Shown: positions 12,579 to 24,500 of the stretch, in pieces
Position numbering within the stretch: the stretch's first letter is position 1
Layout: the number at the start of each line of letters is the position of its first letter
Source of the DNA: Undaria pinnatifida
Taxonomy: Eukaryota > Sar > Phaeophyceae > Laminariales > Alariaceae
Length of the DNA stretch: 64,000 nucleotides
Assembly (NCBI GenBank): GCA_012845835.1
Contig: JABAKD010000016.1
Span: 23,776,053-23,840,052 of the forward strand
Reading direction: 5' to 3'
Made by a program: the position numbers and the translations under genes
The notes under the pieces: generated by a model
The model's database searches: none
The model's input: the letters and a program-made list of their open reading frames with translations, nothing else
What the model was told of the DNA's origin: nothing

Positions 12579-15500
12579 TCACACCGGCTGCTTGAGCAAT
12601 GATCGCTCCGCTTCGACCCGTTCCACGAAGTCCGAAACGGCGTTGCACACCTCGGTGGCCACCTCGTGGTGAGGACTGTCACAAACAGAACCGGTTTTGC
12701 AGCGAACAGCGAGGAAAAGGAGATGAGAGTGCGAAAGCCGCACAAAGCGCGTCAGAACGCTCTTGCAAGTTGTAAGAGAGTAAAGGAGGTGGCCGTTCTG
12801 AAGCAGATAGCGCGTAAGGACTAGAAACAGCGTAGCGGTTGAAAGCACAGATACCGTACCACGTACCACTACTGTAGTAGGGATGAACCTGTAAACTACC
12901 GCGAAAATAATACTATTACAATTCCGAGGAGAATGTCTCCTGCACGTGGGCGCATTCATAAAAAGTCCAAAGACCATCGACATTGAAGCCACAGATAGAC
13001 CAGAACAGCTCAAGAGAACGTAGCAGCTTGCCACATTGCTTTCGTTCAAAGCGTGCAAAACGTTGCCAAACGCGTAAACGTACGGTACTCAGCTCTTCAC
13101 GGGGTCTCGCCTATTGTCGCCCCCCAAGCGAATGGCGTCAAATGGCATCGACCCGGGGGCCTAGAGGTCACGCATTGAGCGAAAGTGCCCCACGAAAGCA
13201 TCGTATATACGAATGGCGTCCGCCTGAGACCCTACGTAGATCAAACGTGCTAACAAACGTTATACGCTGCGGCGCCTTGCCGTATGATAATAATGCAGCG
13301 CGATTACCAACGCTACGGTTTCGTAAAACGTGTGATGCTCGGTTGTTGACGAGGTGGTTTGTCTCACCAGTGCCCTCCATCAACGCGAACGACGTCGACT
13401 TGAGGCCCTAGCTCCTGGAATAGAGTAGCTCTTCCCTCGGCGTCGTTGAGCGGATCCTTCACGCCCTGTGTCACCAAGACTGGCCCCTGGCGTACATCGT
13501 CCACAAGCAGGAAGCATCTTACATACACGCGGTTGCTGTGCACTTGCCATTGCTGTCGATAATGCCATTATATGCCGGGAACCGGTGTCGCATGTAACAC
13601 CTGGTACCAGGTTTGCATCAGGTATTGATCGGTGCAACCTTGGGCCCACACAGCAAGCCTTTTGGCCGCCTACATGGCGGTGGCTGGAATGGGCGCCAGA
13701 ACACAGCATACGGCGCTAATCCGTGAATGCAGCGAAGAATGGCGGCTTGTATGCATAGAGTAGCACGTAAATGTAAACCCACGCATGGCCAGCGAAACAA
13801 CTCGTGGCATGATGAACAACCAAGGCCGCCAAAACGTTCATTTAGTCAGGCCCCTGACAGGCCGCACTGTTGATATCGTTGAGCAGCCAGCAATGAAGCC
13901 CGGCATGTAATCCTGCCTTGGTATACAATACTCTTTGAAGGCAGGCCCCAAAAGTCCGCTATAATAAATTACTGGTAAGTTCTGGATGCAGGCCTGACAA
14001 CTATAGCACTCACCCCGAACTTCCCGAGCATCTCATTGGCCGAACGCGAGAACGGAAGTTTGCCGCCTGCAGCAATAACGCCAACAGCTCCGGGGTCGCA
14101 CGAGTCTCTTAGGATGTTTTCTGCGAGCCCCTCGTCCACGATGCCAGGGTTCTGTTCACCAATCCAAAAGAAACGTTCATATTCGTCCTTAGCATATCGA
14201 ATGATAAGACGAACTGCTGCGGTATCTGTGTTGGGTACAGCTTCGATTTCGCATACTGAATGAGCGGCGCTCTCTACCGCGGAGTGCTGTACGTCGCATC
14301 CGCTCATCGGCGCACCACTCGCTCGTGATCGTCGGGTCTTCTGTAAACGGTAGACCGGCGCAAGTCATGGCCGTGGCATACCCTCAGTGCGAGGCTGGCA
14401 GCCGGAAAAAAGGTTAAAATCTCATAAAACGGCCATCTACATCTGTCGGTGTGTAGTTGGTGATCTTCTGAACCATCAACCGCCAGGACCATATTCCAAC
14501 CAAGCATGTAACCGCTGTTCAGCCAGTACTCTCACCACGGGATACACGTTGCGACACGTCGCCGCGATGCGACCCTGCAGAAAAGCGAAAAGCCCAGAGC
14601 CGAGCACCGTAAGAGCAGCATTCGGAGGAGCGGAGTAGGCCTCGAGTTTTCCATCGCGAGTCGCAGCTTCAACGCTGAGTCCATCGTACTTCACCGTAGC
14701 TTCAGTCCGAAACTCCTCCTCCGTCAGAATACGCCCTGGAGAGTAACCAAAAAGTGCGATTTCACGGAAAGGGGAGTTTCTCGGCGGCGTCTTGCACAAC
14801 GGGGTCAAGGGGGTGGCGAGAGGTGGGGGGGGGGGAAACGCGGCGTATCGTGCGTTGTGCACAAGTCTCCGGTATAACTACCTTCTCATTGGTGCACGGC
14901 AATAGCTCAAAAAAGGGGAGACTACAATAGCAGAACCGTCCCAACAGCCGATACGTTCATTTCTGGAAGGGGGTCCTGTGTCTCCATGGCCGTGAGGCAC
15001 GCAGTCGGTACACGCACGCAGCCAGTTAGGCGGGCGGAAGATAAAAGACAGGGCTTGGTCGGCGTATAAGACTAACGCATACGTGAGAATGGCGTCAAGG
15101 CCGCATCTCTCCCGTAAGCTATTCCAGATATACCGGGCCGCTTTCGTTCAGCAGTTCCCACAACGGCATGCGATCTATACTACACTACAAGTATTCTACA
15201 CACTACTATTAACACGATAGAGGTATTAATAGCGCTTTTAGGCTGAAGAGCTTCTTTACGGCGGGACTCCTTAACTTCCTTCTTTTTACGCAATATTGCT
15301 CGAGCTATATCTAGTCCGAGGGGTCGTTTATCTTCCCCAAAATCAGTTTTCGGCTGAGAGGGGTATGTATTGTAGCCTGAGGGTATGTTTTCTTTTGGTA
15401 GAGTAGGGGTACACTGCTCCTCAGGTGGGGGAGCACCACAAAAAAACAAAGGTTGGTACACCTCTAACGTACCGTACCATGTGTCACAACTATATACCCT

Positions 15501-18500
15501 GGTACAGTACAACTATATACAATCAACTCGAGTTACCATTGCTTAGAGCATAGGGGGGTAAAACGGGCCCCCGTGTACCTGCGCTGTTGACGAGCACGAC
15601 GCCTTGACACAGCTCCTTGCAGTCTGCCGCCACTCCCATCGAAATGTATCTTCAACACACGGAGAGGAGGGGAGAGGCAGCCAGGCTATTATACGATGGC
15701 AATAAACGGAACGCAAGCGACCACATCACAAAGGTACCCACCAGCAAAGAACGAGACGAATGCTCGAGACTACACGCCTCACCTGTGCACCGTACGCATG
15801 CAAGCGCACGAGCATAAAAAAAAAAATGAGTGTAAACAAGCAGCAGCATTTCCGCCCCCAACTTCCCCTTCGGGGACAATCACTAACCAGCGACGGTCGC
15901 AAACTCCGCCTCTGCCTACTGAGTAGTATAGCACAAATATCGGTCGCCCTCTCTCTCCATGGCGACGGTTAACTATGCACTTCCTATCCCGTCGATCCCC
16001 ATGCATTTCCTGTCCCGTCGATCCTACCCCCCTGGGGTTGTGCACAGAGGTCTTACTCTTGCCCCTTCGACTAGTTTCCCAAGCGCTACCGTTGGAAGCC
16101 AAGGCCTACGCACGAGCGTCGTCATTCATCACTCACCCTCCGATTGAGTTTCCTGCGATGAAGAACGGTCCGCCGCCCGCCCGCAGCGCAACGTCCCTAG
16201 CGCAGTCCGCCCACGAATACTGAGAGAACGAGATCGGGGGCTTGGCCGAGTGTCCGAAGCCCACGAGATCAAGCGCCACCAATTTCACTCCTTTCCCTCG
16301 CCCAATGGTAGTGGCGCTCTCTCCAGACGAGTCCGGTTCAGACGGTGTCGACGAAGGAGCGAACTCCTCGAAAACGCGATCCCATTGGTCAGAAGATGCG
16401 CCGAACCCGTGCACTAAGAGCACAGCAGGGGCGGACGGGTCCTGACTGCCCCCGATAGCGTACCGCACAAGCCAGCCGTGCCAGCGGAGGTACCTCTGTT
16501 CCATCGCGCCTGGGTGGCGGGCCAGAGGTGGGCAAGACGGAGCCGACGACGAAAGCAAGCGAAAGGTGCGGAACAGGATGAACGAAGGCTGGAGGAGGGG
16601 TTACGAGCACACTGGGCACCACGGCACGCGTATGCCTCAAGAAAAACACAAAGAAAAGCAGATCGTGCGGCCGTCAGAGAGGCCCCCGTCCAACACCCTG
16701 GATAGATTCCTACCGCTCCCCAACAACCGTCTGCACGTGGTTATCCCCCGCACTCACTTGCGTCGCTGTTCCCTACGGTGACATCTCTCTCCGCCAGAAG
16801 GGAATGCCACGACTCTATGACAGCTAGCTCTCTAGCCCAGCACTTCCTTGGCAGCTTTCGTCGGAAGAAGGCCCAAGGGGTACTCCCTTCTTCCTCCGGC
16901 GTAGGAGCAACCGATGGCTTGTAATCCGGTTGCCGAGCAAGAAACAACCTTCGTCGTCGACCAATGAGGAAGGAACGGAGAAGCCGTAAGCGGTGGCAGT
17001 GCGCTTGACGGGGGTGTTTGTGTTTGTCACCCGGGGATGTGAGGGATTGGGCACAGCTATGCACTGTATCCGATGTCTCCCGCCACTCCCGCTGTGGGAA
17101 ACCAGGGTCAAACTTACCAAATAAGTATGTAGGAACACAGAAATCGAGTGTCAACAAATGTGCCATTGGTCGTCTTGTTGGACCATGTAATTCAGCTGTT
17201 GTGGCTCTAGCGGCAGCGAAGATGAGGGAAACCGACCCAACACAACCAGTTGACTCCTGATAACGTTATTACCCGAACATGACGGTAAAATAAACGTGGC
17301 AGCCAAGAAAGGATTGTGCGCCCGAACCAACGCAGAAAAAGAACATTTCAGACCACGTCAGGTACACCCAGCCTTCCTGATAGGTCCGTCGATGTTCTTC
17401 ACCGCGTCTACATGGACGATCAATCGCACAACAATACAGGCCGGGGACAACATTTTACATCGGTGTTCCCCGCCCATCTCAGGCTCCAAAAATTGAAACT
17501 AGTGGAACTGGCGGCATCTAAATGCTGTGGCGGGCCTCTCTTACGTCCAGAATGCTTAATTCCAAATCTTTTAGCGATTTTCATCTGGTAGGAAGAACAA
17601 AACAACCCAAATACGAAACCCATCACTCCACGGCAGCTCTTGGTTACTGCCATAACATCCCAGCCGTCGCCCCACCATCCACAGCCAAACAAGCTGCCGA
17701 AAAGATCGTCCTTTCCATGTCGGAACTAACAAACGCGAGGGAAAACTTGGGTGTCGCCACCTCGACGTTCCAAAACCCTGGGTAAACATTTGCGCAATTT
17801 TGTGTCCCCATATACAAAAACCACCGCATTGGTGAGGGAATCCCTTGACTACTGTACCACTGCAAGAATTTCCCCACGCAAAAAAAAACACTTGGTTTGT
17901 CGCAAAACGCGAATGCAACGCTAAAACCAACTCAGACAAGCAGAGAGGCAGGAAAGCAGGAACGAATGCAATACCTTCGAGGCGAGATGCATCCCAGCGC
18001 AAGCGCAACCCCTAGCGCCCTCGCCAGCGCTTCCCCCGGAGCCAGTCCCCCGTAACCCCTGGCTTTAACTATTCGCCGGGTGGTGACGGCCTCTAACCCC
18101 GTCCGCGCTGGCCCTACCCCTGCTGTGGGTTCACCTTCTTCGGGTCCGAACACGCTTCTGCCGTCGCACAGGGAAGAGGGTGGCGGTGAGCATATCATGT
18201 TAGTGTGAGTGTTGCTATTGTTGTTGTTAAGAGGGAAGACGGTGCCGGTGAGTGTAGTAGCTAATTATTGTTGTTATTGTGATGGTGGTGGTGGTGATGG
18301 TGGTGGTGGTGATGGTGGTGGTGGTGGTGGTGGTGGTGGTGGTGGTGGTGGTGGTGGTGGTGGTGGTGGTGGTAGTGGTGGTGGTGGTGGTGGTGGTGGT
18401 GGTGGCGATGGTGGTGGTGGTGGTGGTGGTGGCGGTGGCGGCGGTTGTTACTGTAGTAGTGGTCCTTCAGTTCAGTGCAGGCTTGGGCCCGAGGCTACAA

Positions 18501-21500
18501 GAAGTACGCTATCTGCGCCCCCTGGCCTACCACCCTCGATTTAAGTAACACGTTTTTGCTGATTGGGTTACTTTCATTCAGCACACTCACGCCAAAGCCC
18601 GTCGACTTACCTGCGTCAATCTGCGCTGTCGACAACAACTGTGTGTTACTCGCGCTACTCGTGGGCGATCTCCGCGATGAGTTTTCTTTAAGGAGGGAGG
18701 CCCGACTTGTACGTACAAAATTGTCCAATCAACTCCCCGTCTAGACTACTCCGAGAATCAAATCGCAGTACAGTATGTTATAACCAGGCCGCAAAAATAC
18801 CATAACTAGGCTACAGCTACGCTGCGACCTGCGCCCGCTCCAAGAACAGTATTTCTGGGTGACCCCATATGAAACCCGTCCACACAGAAAGGCGGCCAGC
18901 ATGGTATGCCACTGGTCGTACCGACCTTCCGACCGGCGAGCACCAGCCGTGTGCCTGCAGAAGTACGGCAGTGTATCTAAACGAGAGGCCGGGGCAATCC
19001 CTAGAAGCCTAGCCGAACGCCGCGATAACTGGGTAGGCACAGGAAAAACGCAGAGAAAAGCACAGTATGGCCACCGGCAGCCTCCGGTCGTACCTGGCAA
19101 AGTCAACCTCGCTCATGGACAGGTAGTCGTCGAGGATGCGCAGCGCCCAAGACTCTCCGTAGCCTTCCACGCAGAGGTCTAGAGCGCCAAAGGGAGCCTC
19201 GTCGAGCGACGCCACGGAGAGCGCCTCCTGTACACGGCCATCTCGGCTGCAAACAAAAAGCAAGGTTGCGGCGTGTGTGGTGGGCGGAAGAGAGCGGTAA
19301 GCGGGCGCGACAAAAATATGGTGGTCATCGTTCGTTTTCATTCATGAAGTGGTGCGCGATGCGACCGGAATGATCGGGACTACGTCAGTCGGGGCCAGAG
19401 AGGGTGAGTGCAACTTGCCCTTCTGCTGATTTGCTGCAATGCATCCTATTCTTGTTCAGGTAATACTTGGAGCTTCGAGCAGGAACAAAGAACGCCAGTA
19501 ACCTTCGCGAACAATAATAATAGGCGCCTGAATGCGCCAGCCGACTGCGAAGTAGCTGTAGCTCTAGTGAGTTGGTGAGTGCAGCGAACCATGACATATC
19601 AGCCCCCTCCGGCCGAGGGGCTCCCGCCAGAGACGCCCTCGGGGGGCACGTTTTTGCCTCTATGCGATTATTCGGTCGAGGCGGTCTGCCCCACCAAGCA
19701 AGGGGTCGACCTCCAACCCACACGCCGCCCGGCGGGGAGAGAAGTGGACGAGAGCTACACCCTTGCCCAACGCTTGAGATCTGCAACATATTCGCTTGCC
19801 TCTGAAACATGACGTCGTCAGAAAAAAAACGATAATAGTGTAGCACGAACAAATCAACGAGCACACAGTTGCCTCCTAAACACGCCGAAGAAATGAAGAG
19901 ATCGCCTGCAAAAAATTGTACTGCTGTAATAGTTCACACAAACATACTAAAACACGCAGCATGACACGGCAGATTGCCCAGCAACACACTCCACAAACAG
20001 GGGTGGCCACACGCGACAGACAGAAACACCCGCGCCACTCATAGTCCCCCACCTGCCCACGCGGGAGAGCACCTCTTCCATACTCGGAAACGGTCCGGCT
20101 TCTATCTTGTCAGGGATAGGCGGCAGGGACGAAGGTTGGGGGAAAGCCGCCCGCGCCGGCTCCTCCTGGAAGCTCTGTTCAAAATCACGAAAGTTCCAGG
20201 CTTTCGACGCGTCTTTCTGCTGGGCGCCAGTGAGCTGCGCGGCCGACCAGGAGCGAATGTCGGCGATAGACGCTGGGTGGTCCTCGTTAGAGCCGGTGTG
20301 ACTCGAGGAGAGAGACGCTCTGACTCGTTCGTGGCATTGGCGCAGCGCGTGCACCGGACTGGTAGGGCGTGGGGTGGGTCGGGACAACGGCAGCCGATCG
20401 GGTTGGGGGTGGGGGGTAGGTTATGGGTTTGGGCTGTCGCTGCCACTGCTAAGGTAACCTGTTGGGGCTGCCGCTGCCATCGCTGCTGCCACTACTGTTG
20501 TCGATGCTGCTGCTACTGCTGCTACTGCTGCTTGTGCTACTGTTTGTGTTGTTGCTCCCCCTAGTAACAGCAATGATGCTGTTGTTGATATTGTTGCTGC
20601 TGCTGTTGCTTCTGCGATCTGAAAATCAGCAAGCGCTCTCTTGTGGAAACGCTACTGAAACAAGGACGAGGGCTACTCCTGGTGATACGCTCTCGGTCTA
20701 TGGTATGCACATGGTTCCACTGAGGAGCGTTGTGAGTCAATTTCCCGTCCACGGCTCACAGCGGCTCACAGCGTATACTTGTCAGCCGAGCGCACTGAAA
20801 TTCAACGGTACTACCTGTACTGCTGCAGCTCTGCAGAGAACACGCGCCGGCAAAAGCTCCTTCATGAGAAGAGCAAAATATAACCAAGCGTTACGCCCCA
20901 CTCCGCAGCGAACCAGACGCGCCGTTGGCGAGGTAGTCACCCCACGCATACGTCAAGGGGACAATCTCAAGCTCCATCACTCTTAACAATCACTACTAAC
21001 GAACGAAAATAACAAACACCTGTCGTGGAAAAAGACGTGAGATGCGCCCGATTGCTCGACAATTTGTTTTACTTCTTCGGCGCAACTACCGCTTCTGACC
21101 ACCAGGTCGCTCCCGATGCTCCTGAGAGTCTTGCGCAGGTCCTGCACGGCGTGGAATGCAAAGGCCGCGTCCAAGCGGCTTTCCGCCGCTAGCTCCTAAA
21201 CGCGATGCGACGGCGACAAGACGAGGCGAGAAACAACAGGAAAAATCAGGAAATATGGATGGTCCGCCCCTACTACTGTGTAGTAATGGCTGCGTGAAAA
21301 TCGGGAAAAAAAAACGAAAACTAAATGCGGCGAAATCACAACCCCGTGCCACACAACAACACGCACGATGAAGGATGCAAGATGATTCATCCCAAAGCAT
21401 GATGGTCCAGCTTGTATGCAGTTCAGCTGTTCAGGGCTGACGATATATCGTCAGCACTGGCAGGCCGTACTGGTAAATCGTGATGATGTTTTACAGAATA

Positions 21501-24500
21501 TCGCGTGAATGTTGGATTGGGCGAACAGACAACAGTAAGCAGCCAAGGGCTACGGGGTATGACGACAGTAATTCAACCAGGTAATCCATGGACCAGCACG
21601 AAAAAAGACGGCCTCGAGACAAACTGCCTACGACCTCCCAACCATACTTGACACATAACTCCGATCGCGCGTATTACTGGGTGTCTGTCCTCAATAAGGA
21701 TATAGGTCGACGACTGCCCTCAGAACTAGCTTGTACCAGCGTCAAGAGGTTGATGATATTTCATCAAGCTGTGCACGGAAACTACATAATCCATTTTTGA
21801 GTGGGACAAAATTTGACGGCTGTGGAATGCACCAGTATATTATGTATATCATGTAGCCGTATGACCGGTGGGGCGAGGGCGGGGGTTCAAACGGGGGGGG
21901 GGGGTAAAGAGGGGGTAAGGGGGGGGGGGTGTACTCAGTTTGTGCATGGCCGTAGTCGTATGACCATAGACCCAAGGGGGGGGGGGATTTTTCAACATTT
22001 TACGTCGGATACATGAAAAGGAACTTACTGCACGCGTGGTGCTAGGTCTAGGCGATGGTGGGGGCGGCAGGGAAGGGGGGGGGGGTCAATTGAAACTTGA
22101 AAACCATATAAAAGAATAGGAGCTACTGCATGGATGGCTCGGAAGGTAAAGCGATGATATCATCTGTCGGGTAGTGTTTATAACTCTGGCGGATTTTGAT
22201 TTTTAATGGGGCAGCGGGGGAGGGAGGTGAGGGGAGGGGTTGTCGGGGGGGGAGTGACGGGGGTGAATAGGAGCAAAATATTCTACCTGCATGCTAAATG
22301 CAGATGCCCAGTATTTTAAAGATAAACTATGATGTGGATGGGAGCAAAATGTACGTGTTGTTGATTTTGCGTTAACGCTATTAATACGGAGTGGTGGTTT
22401 TCGATCTCCGCATAACATGAGTACTACGAATGAATCTTGTTGTTATTGGTCTCACATTAACTTGCGTAACCAAGTCCGTGGTCACAGGGCAGGCTCCATT
22501 CACTCTGGAGTGGAATACCCCAGGGATAACAAAGCAAACCAAAAGCGGTACACGTATATATCATAGCTGAAGCAGGTAATGCACCCGCCAAAAACTAGAA
22601 AGAAAAAACAGAAGTCAGCCTACGTACGTACGAGGCAAATACTGGTACATACGATGTAAGACTCGCATCTGAAACCGACTACACCACATGCCAACAAGAA
22701 AATCCAGCCGATGTGCAAACCCGAGTAGAAAAAAAAGAACTACGAATGGTAAGGAAGAAAGCGAAAATAAAACGACAAAAATAGAACCGAAGCGAGGAAA
22801 ATAATACGTATATCATAAGCTACCTGGTACGTAGACTCGTCAGCAAGGGGGGCGTAGCGAGGTAAGGCCAGCTACACACCGCTACGAAAAAAAACAAAAC
22901 AAATGAACGTCCGGTCTAAGCCAACTACACGTAGTAGGTGAATATATACGTGAGCTCACCTGCAGAAGGGGGAAGGCGATATCTATATCAGCCGACCAAT
23001 CACTACGCATGCGTACGACAGACCCAAGTCAATTAGAAAAGAATAAAAAAAAAAGAGGAAGCAAGGAAAAGAAAGCAAATAACATCGTAGTAGCAGATGC
23101 TAGGAACTGACTGAAAACGTCATTGGGCATCTACAGGGTATCAAGCGCATAAAGGGCACTGGGGGGGGGAAACACAACAAGGCGAAGAGGTCCGGGCGGC
23201 CTTACGCTACCCACTCACGGCCATGGGAAGGCACACACGTCAAGACGATGATAGCCAGACCCAAACTTCAGCCTCTTGGGCAGGACGCCCCCCCTTCCCC
23301 CCTACCCCCTTCCCTACCCCCCCCTCCCCCCACCCCCCCGCCGCGTAGAGATGCCGACGGCGGGTGGCGCTTCCGTGGCCTTCGCGTGTCGCTCTGCAGC
23401 TCTACAGCTCTCCGTGTCATGCCCTTTCCGCATGAACGGGTCTTCCCCCTCCTCAGCCCGTCGAAATTATCTGCCGGCCTTCTGTGCAACCTTTCGCCAC
23501 CCTTCGAACTTAATTCCAAATTCCATTATAGTTTCCTCCAGGCGCACCATCCAATCATTTTCTTGCCCTCCTCAATAACCCCCTTACCCGCAACCAGCTC
23601 CCCAAGCACCATCAAACACCATGCACCCTCCGTGGTAGACTCTCCTCCCCCATACGTGCCACGGATCCCGCCAACAATATCCTCCGTTTCTGCACTGTCG
23701 CCTCTGTGCTCTCGGAGGCTGTCTTGGCAAGCGCGTCAGCGTACGAGAGGTTGTGGTCGTCGCGCTTCTGTTTCAGCCAGCAGAGGCATCAGAGGAGCAT
23801 GGAGTGGTGAGCCTGCCGTAGTAGTCTGTCGTAGTCATGCTTGTTCGGGCTCCACAGCACGCACCCGTAGAGTAGTGTCTCGATCCCTTCGGCTTTCAGC
23901 ATCCATCCGCACATTCAGTCGCAAGCGCACACCCAGACGGTCATAGATTTCCATCTTGCACCGCTTGAAGCACGCCCAGACCCTCTGAAGACGCCGCGCT
24001 ATCTCGACATTGAGTTCTCTATCTGCGCTGATAGTCCCACCCAAGTACACAAACTCGATCGTTTGTTTGTATACCTGGCCGGTTGCAGTGATGGTGAAAG
24101 ACACCTTCCCCCCACCTTTTGTCTGCAGACACATGATCTTCGTTTTGGCCCCGGAGACTGAAAGTCCGAACGCCGAGCACGCAGTCACAATCACCGTCAT
24201 CATTCTCTCCAGCTCTCCTGGTGGTCACGATATGATGCCTGCATCGTCAGAGTACAGCATACCCCACAACCTCTGCGCCTCCTCCTCCGCCTCCTTTCCC
24301 TCGACGCCCGTCGACTTCGCGTGCTCGTGGTGTGCCCTTCTTCTCTTCCTTCTTCTTATTTCGTTAGAGCTGCACCATGTTGTCCATGGTGGCTACATCA
24401 GCGAAAAAGCGTTTATCGGCCACAGGCAGTACCGCCGTGAAAAACATGTTGAACAGATGTGGCGCGAGTACACATCCTCGCCGAAGAGCTTGCCCCACCG

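Noticed and set aside
16741-17166. 141-codon minus-strand frame read as a stand-alone gene
   Set aside because: Only its middle (16777-16948) is coding, as exon 6 of the photolyase-hydrolase gene.
18209-18548. Poly-Gly and poly-Val open frames
   Set aside because: Product of the GGT microsatellite within an intron.
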